From NCBI GenBank assembly GCA_020543525.1, contig JAHYIO010000039.1:1-64000 (forward strand): a stretch of 64,000 nt of DNA, given 5' to 3'. Source of the DNA: Coriolopsis trogii (Eukaryota > Basidiomycota > Agaricomycetes > Polyporales > Polyporaceae). This document shows, in pieces, positions 44,951-58,000 of this stretch (position 1 is the stretch's first letter; each line of letters begins with the position of its first letter). The notes beneath the pieces were generated by a model. The model did not search any database, was not told the origin of the DNA, and saw only the letters and a program-made list of their open reading frames with translations. Position numbers and translations under genes: made by a program.

Positions 44951-45834
44951 ATCAGTCATAACATTAGGTTGAAACTCTCTTACAAGCACTGGCACACTAG
45001 CTACCAATCCCCTCCATACACTCTTATATAGTACACACTTGGATCCTCTGTGTTGATGTAGTATAGTGCGCACTCTAGCCACACTATCAGATGTAGTCCC
45101 AGCACAACCCGGAGCTTGCCGCTCAGAGTGGTACAGTGTGCAGCAGACTCCTAACCCAGGTCTCTGACACAAACAGAAGTGGTCTGCCTCATGGCATAGG
45201 GGGCTAAGAGGAGGTGGCAAAATGAAACCAAGGTAGGACACCCTTGGGCTCATATCCCTTGAGGCTAAGACACAGCAAAAGGCCAAGGAGGCTAAGCAAA
45301 CAGTATTGGACCATGCACCAGCTGTTGACATTCCTGGGATAGAAAATGAGATAGTTCTATACCCCATCTTTCAAGACTGGAAGACTAGACCTATCATAGC
45401 CTACTCCAACACAAGACACCATGAACTCTTCTATCTTCTTCCAATAATCTATCATTTACCATGAGCCTCCCTCTCCCTATTACTTCTTTGAAACACCAGG
45501 CCTTAATGGGCCAACTTCTGAGGCTAGAGATCACACTGATTGAAACACAGCTCAAGGAGTTTGAGAAGACTCAGAAGGAGGCTCTAGAACTCTGAGCCTT
45601 AAAATGGCAACTTCTAAAGCTAAAAATCACACTATTTGAGAAACAGCTTGAAGAGTTTGAGGAGACCCAAAAGGAGAGTTTGTAATTTAAGCCACGCTAA
45701 AAGCCACATGCGTAGGCTCGTCCTCCAACAGTTGATACACTGTACTAGAATCATCATTTGTGTATGAAGTTAGTCATGATGGACAACACTTTCATATTCT
45801 GATATATCTATTTGGCAAGTAGTGAGACAAAGAG

Positions 45835-46183
45835 GTGGTGGTCATGGTCAATAGTAGAGCCACTACAAAGTTCTTACACCAGCAATTTGTGACCCAGAAC
45901 CATGTTAGTATAAGGAAGTTGTCAAAGCCAATTTCTCTTTTTAACATTAACAGTACTAAGAATTGCAATAGGACAATATCTGAGGTTACTATCTTGGATA
46001 TGGCAATTGGTGATCACTGGGAAAAGATGGTCTTTATAGTAACAGATGTTGAAGATGAAGATGTGATCATTGGGCTGGATTAGCTTAGGCAACATAACCA
46101 TAATATCAATCAGAAGCATGGATCACTACAACTATCATAATGCCTGTCCATCTGTCAGGCAACCCAACAAACCTTGACAACTA
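45835..46183 (+). pseudogene. Gypsy-3 aspartic protease remnant
   Basis: MVNSRATTKFLHQQF corresponds to the retropepsin DSGATxxF site, but Asp and Gly are Asn and Arg (G-to-A type changes). TILDMAIGDHWEKMVFIVTD and EDVIIGLD follow, the latter ending in a stop where Trp is expected (TAG). Confidence 0.7.
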
Positions 46184-47757
46184 CAGTGGCGGTCAAAAAT
46201 AATGCCCAGGGGTCATTGGGCGTCTAAAATATCGTATTGGGGCAGCATTCTTGAGCAATGTCTGGACATCTGTGTACACATTAATACCCTACTATGTGCT
46301 CTATCCATACATACAAGAGAGAATTTGAATGACCCAGAATTGGCAGAGATATTCAAGTAACAATCTTGTGACCCTATTTTGAGAGGTATCATAAGGTGAC
46401 CCATACAAGCCATCTTTGACCTCTATAAGGAGTTGAGATTACAATCTACTATTGTTTGTGTGATAATAGGAATGCATCACTATTAATGTATCTATGAAAC
46501 CTGAGATAGTAGTACAAACTGCTAAGGGAGCCTCATAAATAAGACAACAATGCTCCCATAACATGTTGCTTCCTAGACCATTATATATATTGAGAAGTCA
46601 TAATATCATGGTACAGAGTAGTATATCTTCCTGTTTGCATTCTGACTACTCACTTTGCCAGGTTGTTGTCAGACTTGATATTTCAATAATTTGGTTTGAG
46701 TATTGAATGCAGCCTTACTACCTGTACTATTATTACTCCCTATAAAGACCCAGTTGGTTCTGACGTATGAAAGCTGGGTGTTATAAAGACTCAAGTACAA
46801 AGTATATAACCCACTATTCAGAATGTCAGCCCAGTTTTTGCTTCAAGTAGAGTAATGTGATTACTATCTTGGCATAGGGTTTCAGAGCATAGCAAAGTTT
46901 AGTATGTCTTTTATCCTTGATGCTAGGTATCCATAAGCTGGAGCCCATAGCAATATTTGCATGACATAGTGTTCTCTTAAATAGACACTGAATTGAAGCA
47001 TCAGGTATTGTAGGAGAGTCAGGCCACCATTACTACTATTGCATCCTTTGGAGCATAGTTGGTATTCCCACTTTTTGCTGATCTAGCTAAGTACAGTTGA
47101 ATCTTTCACAAGTCTCCTATATCACAATATATTATCCATGCCAACACATAATTTGGTTATGGCAGAGAATATCTACACTCCATGATTGGAGATACAAAAC
47201 AGAAATATACTCAATTTTGTCACTCATAATCAGCATTACCCACATTTAACCTCCCTTAAGACCTTGGAACTGCATGGAAGTGGCCTGTATAATATAGTGT
47301 TCTATATAATAGGCCCCATAGTATTTGTATATACATTGGGACTTGGCTTTGTGAATCCTGGGATAAGATACAGGTCTGTGTTTCTAGAGGGTGACTGTCC
47401 ATAATGGACACAATTATGAATGCAGTTGCCAGTCAATATGGCCACATTGTACATGGTTTCTGCTACAGATGTATGCATAGTGAGGAGTAGTAAACCTTTG
47501 TAGAGAATGCATTCATATGTCTCAATCTGGTAGTAGGAAATCAGTCAAATTATTCAGATAATACTCAAATTTACACTCATCCAATGTGCATCCTAGCTGC
47601 ATTACCAGGCTCCTATTAGGTAGGCAATGCCAATAAATCATGTATAAGTAATGTGCAGCACTAGTAATATGATACCGCACACAGTCTGGCTATACAGGGT
47701 ATACTTATAGAGAAAATGCGAAAAAATGGGGGTGGGCATTATTTTTGACTGCCACTG
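46184..47757. mobile_element. Tc1/mariner-like element, 1574 bp, TA target duplication
   Basis: The ends CAGTGGCGGTCAAAAATAAT (left) and CAGTGGCAGTCAAAAATAAT (right, read inward) match at 19 of 20 and continue GCCC. It is flanked by TA on both sides (46182-46183, 47758-47759). Removing it and one TA restores continuous gypsy-3 coding sequence (QTLTTTTAAETHDME). The length fits a single transposase gene, but no intact frame or DDE/D motif could be recognised on either strand. Confidence 0.8.
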
Positions 47758-47759
47758 TA

Positions 47760-48785
47760 CTGCAGCTGAGACACATGATATGGAGGTAAGGCTTATAGCA
47801 TGTGGAAGCCCAGGTAGGAGTCAGCCAAAGTGCAAGATAAGTTGCATATATGCAGCAGTTACAGCGGTAGAGGATGCATTGAAAGACGTGGAGCTCCCAG
47901 CACATCTGGAGACCTGGTATAGAATAAAAAGCTCACACATTGATACATGGGTCAAGGGTAGAACTCTGGAGGACACACCCCAACTGTTCATTGCAGCAAG
48001 TCACACTCACTCTTAGAAGCTGGCTGAATGTGAGTACTAGAACTGTGGTGAGGCACATCCAATCAAGGAAGTTGTCCTGCAGCACTACCATGAGTTCCTA
48101 GATGTGTTCTCCAAAGAAGCATCTGAACATCTCCCAGAGCACTGCCTCTATAACTATGTAATCAAGCTTGTTCTAGACATGAAGATATTTCACTCAAAGA
48201 TGTATCTTCTGTCAAAGAACAAGCAAGACAAACTAGACAAGTTCATTTGGAAGAATGTTATCAAAGGCTACATTTGCAAGTTGAAATCTCCCATCTTCTC
48301 TCTGCTCTTCTTTGTCAAGAAAAAAAATGGCTTGTTATATCTAGTGCAGGACTATTAGCGACTCAATGGCATCACTATGAAGAACTGCTACCCCCTTTTG
48401 CTGATCTCTGAGCTCATGGACCAATCAAAGCAAGTTAAGTACTTTACAAAAACTTGACATTCAATGGGGCTATAACAACATCTGTATAAAGACTGGAGAT
48501 GGGTGAAAGGCTGCCTTTGTGACAAACTGTGGACTGTTTGAGCCCACTGTCATGTTCTTTGGCTTAGTAAACTCCCCTAGCATATTCTCAGCATTCATGA
48601 ATGATATCTTCAAGGACCTTATTATCCTGGGCAAAGTCATGATCCACCTTGATAACATCCTGATCTTTACTAAGAATCTAAAGGAGCATTGTACCCTGGT
48701 CAAAGAGGTTCTAAAATGGCTGAAGGAGCATGATCTTTTCTGCAAGTCAGAGAAGTGCAAGTTCAAATAGCCGAAGATAGAATAT
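47760..48785 (+). pseudogene. Gypsy-3 linker and reverse transcriptase, decayed
   Basis: HYHEFLDVFSKEASEHLPEH (start of RT), LFFVKKKNGLLYLVQDY then stop (Arg codon lost), LNGITMKNCYPLLLISELMD, frameshift, FEPTVMFFGLVNSPSIFSAF, and HLDNILIFTKNLKEH, where the catalytic YLDD has become HLDN. Thumb: VLKWLKEHDLFCKSEKCKF. Non-functional. Confidence 0.75.
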
Positions 48786-49470
48786 GGGAGTCCTGGTATC
48801 TCAAAACAAGGTGGAGATAGATCTAGTGAAGGTGTGGGGTGTTGCAGACTGGCCAACCCCACATAATGTTACTGATGTTTGGAAGTTCCTAGGCTTTGTA
48901 AACTTCTATTGTCAATCCATCAAGGATTTTAGCTTGATCTGTTGTCCACTTTATAATCTCACGGAAAAAACACCCTGGCAATGGGAAGTTGAGGAACAGG
49001 AGGTATTCAACAAGCTAAAATGATAGTTTACACAAAGTCCAGTGCTATGCATCCATGACCCAGAGCGAAAGACCCATATCAAGATTGATGTCTTAGGTTT
49101 TGCAATAGGAGCAGTGCTATTGCAGGAGGCCAAAGATGGAAAGTGGCACCTGGTCACATTTCACTCTGAATCTATGAATGATGCAGAGCACAACTACGGA
49201 ATCTATGACAAGGAGATGCTGGCAACCATTTGGCTCTACAGACTTGGCATCACTATCCTAAAGGTTTTCCATCCATGTTCAAGATCCAGTCAGACCACAA
49301 GAACTTGGAGTACTGGCACATGGCGCAGAACCTGACCCAACAATAAGCACACTGGGCTTTCTATCTCTCTCAATTCAAATTTGTTGTTTCATACAGACCA
49401 GGTATCTCAAATGGTCACATGGATGCACTCTCATGGAGTGTTAGGGATGTGCTGGACCAGATGGCAGAGA
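48784..49470 (+). pseudogene. Gypsy-3 connection and RNase H remnant
   Basis: VADWPTPHNVTDVWKFLGF, FYCQSIKDFSLICCPLYNLT and TPWQWEVEEQEVFNKLK, then RNase H with IKIDVLGFAIGAVLLQE (first catalytic Asp region) and NYGIYDKEMLATI. A frameshift follows, then YLSQFKFVVSYRPG near 49370. The frame ends at the junction with reversed LTR-D. Confidence 0.7.
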
Positions 49471-49477
49471 TTGTTCA

Positions 49478-50064
49478 GTGATGCAGATATCCAGGACCAG
49501 CATGGTTGAGGACTTTGGTGAAGCTATTAGCAATGCTCTGAGAAAATTGCCTGGTGTCCTCAATTTATGGACAAGGAACTGACGGAGGTTGGAGTTGGAG
49601 ATCAGAAATAGGAGACAGACAGTATAGAGTACAAGGTCAGACAAAAGCCCAATATTGAGAGGGCAAGTTCAGAATTGAGCAGTGTTCTGGGAAGATCAGA
49701 GAACAGACTTAGCAGCACAGGTGAAAAGAGACTACTGGATTATGGGGGTAGTAATGAGATATCCAAACTGAGGTACAATGGTATTATAGCTGGACTTATA
49801 TAGTGCTAGGTTTAACTAAGTCTTGGTGCTGAGCCATCATGGAGTCGATATAGCTCCAACAGAGTATGGATAAGTATCAGAACCATGATGTCTGTTGTGT
49901 GATATACTGATGGTAATGTTATGATGGAACTGCATATCACTGATAAAATTAAAGTGCTGTGATGCATAGAGGAAGGATATACCAATCAGGGTTTGAGGTT
50001 TGGAGTAATACAGCCAGAAAGGCACAGATGTAATATGGAGGCCTGATCACCAGCGTAGCAACAA
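49478..50064 (-). mobile_element. LTR-D copy 3 (minus), diverged
   Basis: Reverse complement of LTR-D: GAGGACTTTGGTGAAGCTAT near 49508, the GACTTATATAGTGCTAGG promoter complement near 49793, and TGGAGTAATACAGCCAGAAA near 50000. It lies directly after the gypsy-3 RNase H and before TE-N1 copy 2. Confidence 0.55.
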
Positions 50065-52024
50065 CATCAGGAAAAATACTTCAGCGCTGGCTGTCTCTGG
50101 GGCATAGTCACTCTTCCAGCATATCCCAGAGCACCACAGAGTGTCTGAGGCTGCCTCAGAGATCACCAGCGCTGGAGCGCTCACAGGGACCCAAGGATGC
50201 AGATGCAAAAGGGTGTAATATTGGAGCTCAAGTGTTTGATTATCAAATATATTGTGTTTGTCCTATATCTAGTATATACTACACAGTCTACAGTCTACAG
50301 ACAGGCAGGGAGGAGGATAGTGAGAACAAGAGAGAGAGAGAGAGATTGAACTGGGCAGGACAAGGACGAGGAGAGAGATGGGTCACATACCTTGTGGCTC
50401 TCACCATCCTTATCCTCGTCCGGACCGTAGCAGTCATAGCCATGGCCATGGTCCCAGTTGTAGTCCAACATGAACACTAGCATGGGCGTGAACATGGTCA
50501 CTGGTGTGGACGTGGTTGTGGACATGGTCCTCGCACTTGCACAAACCCTCACCTTTGCCCCCACCGTGCTCTCCTCGCCCTTGTCCCCATTGCCGTCCTC
50601 TTTGTTGTCCAGACCATTGTGGCCGTGGCTGTAGTCCGAGTCGTGGTCATGGGCAGGGCAGTGGTTGTTGTTCATCCTGGTCCTTGTTTTCGTCCTGACC
50701 CTCATCCCAATCCTGGTCCTCACCCTTGCTCTCTCCCTCACTGTCAACCCAGTGGTGAAGACGAGGAGCACGAGCTTAAGGCCAATGAGGAGCATAAGTC
50801 GCACTCCTTGTTAGTCTTAGGCTTGTGCTCCTCTGTGCCGTGCTCCTCGTCCTCGTCCTTGCATCCTTATGTCCTTGCCCTAACCCTCTTCCAAGCCATG
50901 TTGTGGTCGGAGTGGTGGCAGTATTATTGGTTGCAGCCGAAGTGGTGGTTGGAGGGAGGGTGTGAGAGTGAAAGCAGAGCAAAGAGAGGGAGAGGGAGAG
51001 CAGAGAGAATGAGAGTGAGAGAAGAGAGGGCAAGGCAAGAAGAGTGAGAGACAAGGGAAGGAGTGAGAGATGAGTGGCAGAGGACAAGTATGAAGCGCCC
51101 ACTCAACGGGGCCACGTGATGGGCAGCAGGGCGCTTCGTACTTGCCTCGCTGGCGGCTCACCCTCCTCTCACTCTCTTATTTCTCACTGTCTCGCTTTCT
51201 TGCCCTCCCTGTCTCACTGTCTCGGCCTCTCTCTCCCGGCCTCTCTCTCATCGGCCTCTCTCTAGTTAGCCCTCTCTCTTGTTGCCCTCGCTCTCAGCCT
51301 CCCTCTCATTGCTCCTCTCAGCCTTGCTCTTGCTCCCCTCGCTCAGCTTGGTCTTGTCTCCCTCTCTGGTAAGTACCAACATTGTTCCTCCTGCTCCCGT
51401 CCCCATCCTTTCCATTTTAAGCCTGTGTTCCGACACTGAAGTGTACACATGCTGACTTCTCCCATTTCATCAGCACTCCCTCCAAGGTTGCACCCATGTC
51501 CCACACCTTGCAGTCAGCCTGGTAACCGCGCCACCGTCGCTCACCTCGTTTCTATCATTGACGACGACAAATAGGAGGTCCCGTTCAGCTCACAGGCAGC
51601 CAACACCTTCATCTCAATGCAGCTCACTCCTCTTGCTCCTCTTGCTCCTCACTCTCTCTCCTCTCTCTCTCTGCTTGTGTTTGTAATATATATGACTATC
51701 ATGTAGTTGCTATATACACTCTTAATTGAATCAATTGTTGTTTGTGCTATACATATGTGTGATAGCTAGTAAGAGCACTGAAAAGCCTATCTAAATGTAG
51801 CCAACTCTGGATGGCTTTGATTGAACTTTGAAAAACTCTAGGATGCTCTCAGAGTCTCTGAGAGACAATCTACCTGGGATACCTTGGCTTCAGAGCGGCT
51901 CTGGCTGTCTCTGATGTCTCTGGGTCTCTGGATACTCTGAGGCACTCTGGGGCACTCTGGGGCACTCTCAGGGCGCCTCAGAGCTATACAGCGCCACTTA
52001 GCGCTACATGGGTTTTTCCACTGG
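50065..52024. mobile_element. TE-N1 copy 2
   Basis: Starts CATCAGGAAAAATACTTCAG and ends near 52020 with GCGCTACATGGGTTTTTCC. About 1960 bp. The interior is shorter than copy 1: the His/Asp-rich and hexamer tracts are reduced. The 51370-52010 part is almost identical to 37060-37700. No transposase. Confidence 0.7.
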
Positions 52025-52029
52025 ACAGG

Positions 52030-53160
52030 TTTCAAGTTATGGAAACATCTCATGCTGGTCACAGATGCAGGTCTACTACACAAAATTTGCTCCAGCACCA
52101 AGAAGAACAAGGCAGTAGTCAATGCTTTGCAAAAGCTGACACACCTTGGACTAGTGCAGCTACAACATGATTTGACAGACTGGAACATGGAGAATAGTCT
52201 GATCCTATATAGTGGAAAAGTCTATGTACCCAAGAATGTGATGCTGCAAACTGAGATTGTCAAGGCCCACTATAATGCACCACCAGCTAGACATCCAGGC
52301 CAGTGGAAAACAGTTAAACTTGTTAGTCAGAACTACTGGTGGCCAGGCATGGTTGGTTTCATCCAGGAGTACGTTGACACCTGTAACACATAATGTTGGA
52401 TGAAGACCTTGCACTCCTGACTGCATGAACTGCTAAAGCTGAATGAAGTATCTAGCGGACCTGGACAAATTGTGACCTGTGACTATATCACAGGCCTACC
52501 GAAGTTGATAGCTTCAACATGTTGCAGCTGATTACGAACCATCACAGCAAGCTTATCCACCTGACCGCCTGTCACAATGATATCACTGCAGAGGGTATAG
52601 CAAACAGCTTCACTTGTGACTACTTCTGCTCTGACAGTCTCCCACGAGTCATCATTTCAGATTGTGGACCACAGTTTGCTAGCAAGCTGTTTTGTGCAGT
52701 CTTGAAGAGCCTTGGGATCACAAGTGCATTGTCAACAGCATACCACCCCCAGATGGATTGCCAGTCAGAATGGTGGAACCAGGAGGTAGAAGCATATCTG
52801 TAGATGTTCTGCTCGCAATGATGGGATGACTGGGTCAAATGGTTGCTAATCACAGAGTACTCACTGAACTCTCAACCACAGGCCTTAACTGGACACTCCC
52901 CTTTCTACCTGACATATGGCTTCAACCCGGAGTTTCAGGTTCCAGCATGCCCATTGGATGTTCTAGCAGCAGACCAATGGCTGGATGAACTGTGTAGAGC
53001 AAGAGAGGACACTACCACAGCACTTAACCTTACTGCAAAATAAATGAAGGTGCACTTCGACAAGCACATGTGCAATGCACCGCAACTGCAGCCTGAACAG
53101 AAGATGTGGCTCAATATATGCAACCTGCACATCACAGGAATGCCTCTGTCAATTTTGATC
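52030..53160 (+). pseudogene. Gypsy-3 integrase
   Basis: The zinc-binding domain is recognisable: HYNAPPARHPGQWKTVKLVS, NYWWPGMVGFIQEYVDTCNT, with the last Cys after a stop. Core: DYITGLP near 52490 (first Asp region, frameshifted), VIISDCGPQFASKLFCAVL (second Asp region, usually SDRG), and AYHPQMDCQSEWWNQEVEAY, where the Glu-bearing motif DGQTERxNQ is changed to DCQSEWWNQ. Stops lie at 52801 and 53041. Non-functional. Confidence 0.75.
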
Positions 53161-53575
53161 TGAGCATGCTTATTATAAATAGGTCCTCTTCCTGGCCCTT
53201 TTTTCATATCATGATTATCCCAATATAGAATGGTCATCATGTTGAAGACTCTTGCTCAAGTGTTCAAGTAAGCACTATTATTTGCTAGGCACATATTCTC
53301 TCTTTTTAAATCACATTATTTTCTCTTTAAATCTCTATCTTAACCTTCCTCATCTCTTATGTATATGCAACAACTAGCCTGCCATAGTGCAATATGCAGA
53401 TATTACTAATGAGGTGGGCATGATGCAGACTGACTAAGTTTGCCTCTCTGACTATATAATATGTGCTTGGAGTCAGATGGCCACCCAAGCTTGCTTGTCT
53501 CTCAGTGATTCTGTGGTCTCTCAGCACTTATACAAGTGGCACTCCCTCCTTATCTCCTATTTTTCCAACTGTAGC
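53161..53575. other. No gene seen
   Basis: AT-rich DNA between the gypsy-3 integrase and a solo LTR. No reading frame, RNA gene or repeat could be assigned. Confidence 0.4.
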
Positions 53576-53907
53576 TGTCACAATCTGTGATGATTGAGCA
53601 AGACAAGGAGGGAGTCCAATGAGTTGAGCGAAGGTGAGGGACAAGTCTTGTGCAGCAAGAGTGAAGCAAGGCTTAACACATAGGGCTGGAGACAAGGTAT
53701 ATTGAGAGAATGTAAGCAAACAAAAATATAGTGAGGCTCACCTAGAGACAAGAGGTCAAAACTGAAGTCTCCAGGTGGCAAGTGTCTACTACTCATATAT
53801 GGAGAGCAATAAGTGCTAGGGACAATAGGTCACAGGCACATGCAAGAGCGCTGGAACAATAGTGGAAGCACGGACAAAAGAACAATGAAAATGAGAGGTT
53901 CATAACA
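53576..53907 (-). mobile_element. Solo LTR-B with 5-bp target duplication
   Basis: 332 bp; on the minus strand it starts TGTTATGAACC and ends GATTGTGACA. It is flanked by a perfect 5-bp duplication GTAGC (53571-53575 and 53908-53912). No internal sequence is attached, so it is a clean solo LTR from recombination. Confidence 0.85.
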
Positions 53908-55092
53908 GTAGCTTGTGCTTATGCATGTATCTCCCTATCAGTCTGAGATTGTTTCATTGAGTATATGCAATTCAATGTCTTTTTGTTCCAGGTCATATGT
54001 GTGACCAGTGTGCAGCTATTACTAGTATCTCTAAGCATCTGTTTGGCTGCCAGCTCAAGGACATCACTTAAGGCCAGACCAGTGCTTGGAGCTGATTATT
54101 AGTAGTCCTGCATAGTAAGTCCATACAATACCAGATATTGATTTTATATGTCCATACATACTTCCAGAACTGATCTCAACTGACTGCTACTCCATGTGGT
54201 ATTGTCATCAATGATCACCAATAGTTAGACACCAGGGAAGGCTAACCTTGCATGCATGCTGCATCATCAGAGATGCCCATTCACATCCATACCTGTCCTA
54301 TTCCCAGGAAGGGCTAACTGTTTACTGACTGCCTTCATAGCCATTAGACAAAGATTGTCATGCATTTTATAGAATGACTGCATATGGTCACCAGGATGTA
54401 TGTTTTGCTGATGTTCTTGACACACTCAATAAACAGTAGCCATTATTCTTGCCAAATGATCATGTTCAGATGCTAGCTATGAATAGACAGTCTGGTACTA
54501 CACATTCTCCAGACTCCCCCAGATAGGCTGAGAATGATTGTATAGTCTCATCCTATGGCCCTCATGATCATGCAATAATATAGTGTGCATATCTTATTGT
54601 GTCTGTACTATATTATATCCATACTCAACCGTACCATGGGTTCTGACAACAAAAAGCACGCTGTATCTAATAGTAACATGCAATATAATCACATTTTACT
54701 ACATTGTAATCTTGTTCTTGAGAAGCCTTACTCTCAGCCCCTACCTGACCATACAAAGCCTGAAACATATCAAAAATCACCTTCCCCAGCTCACCTTGGT
54801 CCAAGCACCAAAACCTGGAACTGAACCTGGAATCAAAGATGAACATTTGTAGCAAAAACTGAGACAATTGGTGGATGTATTTCCATTGCAGCAGTAGGCG
54901 TAATAAATGCATTAGGTACATAACAAGCCATATCAATTGACGTGATAGCGTATGAAAGAGATGCGTGAGACTATGCAAAGCGCACAGAACAAGTACGACA
55001 GCAGCAGGCAAGAGTCCAAGCGAGTAGCAACAACACGAATAACCAAATCGACACCGTAGCACGGGGGATGGGTGTACCACTTTACCGTACTC
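53908..55092. other. Transition spacer, no gene seen
   Basis: The last AT-rich, repeat-like DNA before the gene-dense block. A plus-strand frame at 54583-54852 has no recognisable domain. 54950-55092 probably contains the 3' UTR of the minus-strand gene that ends at 55093. Confidence 0.4.
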
Positions 55093-58000
55093 TCAAGCAC
55101 TGGCATTAATCCCGCTAGCGAGCAACGCCTCCAGTTCCGAAATACAATCCGCGCACCGAGCATGCACCTCACGCGCATTCTCCAGCAACGGCTTGATGTT
55201 CTCCGGAGCCATCGCGAGCTTCATGTCCGGCAGGGGTCCAGAGCTCATATCGGGACTCGGATCGCCCCACGGCTGTGGCGGAGCAGAACGTACAGACCCA
55301 CTCGGATTCTTGCGATTACCCCGCGAAGGCGGACGGCGAGGACTTGGGCTGGGCGCCGACTGTCGTTTCTTCGAGCGGGATGGCGCACGTGCGGAATGTC
55401 CCTGGTCGTCACCAGACTCGTGCTCGCGGACGTCGGAGAGTTTGATAGAGCGCGTGTACGACTCGAGTATGGAGGGAGGTATCGCAGAGGGTTTCTGAGG
55501 GGGTTCGCCGGGAGTCCATATGGATGACTGGGATCCGCCCGGTCCTCCATGGGCGGTGTCGGCATCCGAAGTACGAGGCTGGAAGAGATACGGGGATTTG
55601 CCCTTCTTGCCGCGTACCGTCGCGGTGCCATCGGAGGACAGACCGAGGGTACGAGCAGCATGGTCGAGATCAGAGACAGAGTCTATACGGTCCCAGTCCT
55701 CCTCGTCACCAAGACTGGCGCCACTCGCTTGACCAGAGCCGCTGCTTGGGAGTCCAGTCGTGTTCGAGCTGACGTCGTCCATGGACTGACCCGTGCCAGT
55801 CGTTGACTTTGTCTTCGTGCCGATGCGGAAGATGGAGGCAAGCGACGGCCGGCGTGGTGAAGACTTGGGCTTGAGTGAGGGAGTGGTACCGTACGGAGAG
55901 TTGGGATGGACGTCGCGCCGGGAGGAGACTGATTCTGGTCCTGCACTCGTTTTGGCACGACGTCGAGACATGGCTGACTGAGGGCGGGACTCACGGGGGA
56001 GATTGAGAGATGAGTCGGTGCTTGCCGACACCGACGCGGTCGTGTTCACCATGACCTGTCCAGGGTTCTTCTTGAGCTTCCTCAACATCTCCCTGATACG
56101 ATGCATTCCACGTCGCGCGGTGTCCTTCTTGCCTGCTGAAGAAGATTGCATGCCGTGCACCGAGCCAGACTCTTCGCTGGGTAGCGTGACCGTACTGTTC
56201 ATGGCATCTCCCCAGCGCCAGTTGCGATTGATCTCCTCCTCCGGGATGTCATGCACCATGGACATCGTCGCAGACGGATCTTCGTTGTTGAGCATCTCGC
56301 GGAGCAGCATGAGTTGTCTCTGGCTCAGATCGTGACGCCCGGTGGATGCACGCCACTGAGAGGGTGGCGGGCTTGCGAGGGGTGGGGAGGTCGCTGATCC
56401 GTGCGCAGAGGGACTAATCAACGGTTTCTGCTCGTCACCCGCCAGAGTGATTGCCCGTTCGCGACTCTTGCGACCTTCGGTGGTCGTCGGGACGACCGGG
56501 GCTGATTGACTAGACGAAGGTGGGGGTGACGTCGGTCCGTCGGCGCCGCCTCCTGCAAGGTCAATCAGAAGTTCAGCACACTCCCACGAGAGTCTGTATT
56601 TGGCCTCGATGCTGAGGAACGTGGTGTTGAACTGGCCTCGGCTCAAGCCGTTGTTCGTCGTCGGATTCGTGTTGGCTCGCGACCGCATCGACGTCTTGGG
56701 AAGGTGGAAGTAAGTTGGGGACACGGGCCGTGACTGAGACTCTTGCGGGTCGTTGATGAGCTCCCGAGCTCGACTCACAAGCAGCGCGTACGTCAACTGG
56801 AGCTGTTTGAGCTCTGCAGTGAAGACGGGTCTCGTCAGCCTCTGCACTCCTGTAGCCCACGAAATATACGTACGTTCGACACTGGTAGCAAAGTCTCGGA
56901 CCATAGTGAGATCTCGTCGCAAGCTGACCTGTGCCTGACTTATCCTCGCCGGGATCTTGAGATCACCCAAGGAGTTACGTCGCAGCACAGAACTGTTCAA
57001 CGGCTCGCGCTCTTTCGGAGGTTGAGCGGTGCGACCTAGAGAGGCCGTTTGTACAGGCGACGCGGACGGCTTCGCACGCGTTGGAGACGGAAGCGGGGAT
57101 GGAATAGGGGGTATCTCTTGCGAATTAGACACGGGCAACGCGCCAGGCGACCGCGCTGACAGCGTTGGGTGCGAACGCGAGGGCTCTAGCGTACGCTCAA
57201 GGGAATGTCGTGTTGGAGTAGCCGTGAATGCGTCATCAAGCTGTGCCGGCCTCCGTGCGGCCTTGTTGCGCGGGGGAGAAGGTGGCTGGAGCTCAATAGG
57301 AGGGAGCAGGGGCAAATCGTGTGAGCTACGGATGGTACGCGAGGGTGGACGAGGGGTGCTCTGGTCATGGGATGCATCGACTTCTTGGTTAGACAGCGCT
57401 GCACCCGGCCGTTGAGGTGTATGAGCCTTCTCGTCGGCTGCGATGCTCTTTCCCCGCTTGTGCTTGCTACCTCCAAGGCTTATACGACGAATCCCACCCA
57501 TGAAACGCCTGCTGCCCTTTTCCACTTCAGTCGGGGCATGAGCGTCAGACGAGCGGTCATCAAAGGTAGACGAGCTCTTCTTTGCACGATGGACATCTTC
57601 GGCACTCGCAGAGGCGGACCGCTGCTTCGAGCTGGCACGACTGCTAGGGGTTGTCGGTCTCCGATAGCGTCCGTCACCATACGAAACGTGTCGGGGCACC
57701 GGTGGACGGGTGCTCCAACTAGAACCAGAGGACGAGTTCGTGACCGATACTTGCATCGATGTCGGTCGTATGGGCGTTCCAGCGTCAGCTGCCCCACCAA
57801 ACAGTGTAGCTGACGTAGGAACGCGAGTTCCGTCGGCGTTCAGAGCTTCCTGTAGGTCCTCGGGTAACGTAGAGCTTCCTGTGCCGTCTCTCGTGTGCGC
57901 ACTGCGGACCTTCGACTTGCGATCGTACGCTGAAGACGGTGAGCCGGGTTCACGATCCCGTCCTCTCTCGACGCCCATGAGGTGCAGTAGGCGTTCGACG

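Larger units (their letters stand above)
44951..53160 (+). mobile_element. Gypsy-3: Ty3/gypsy element, defective, twice interrupted
   Basis: Parts in order: a gag-like coiled region (about 45500-45690: ITLIETQLKEFEKTQKEAL repeated as ITLFEKQLEEFEETQKE), protease (45835), linker, RT (48060-48780), RNase H (48790-49470), integrase (52030-53160). A Tc1/mariner-like element (46184-47757) interrupts the protease-RT linker. A reversed LTR-D plus TE-N1 (49480-52024) lies between RNase H and integrase. No 3' LTR was found. Confidence 0.75.
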
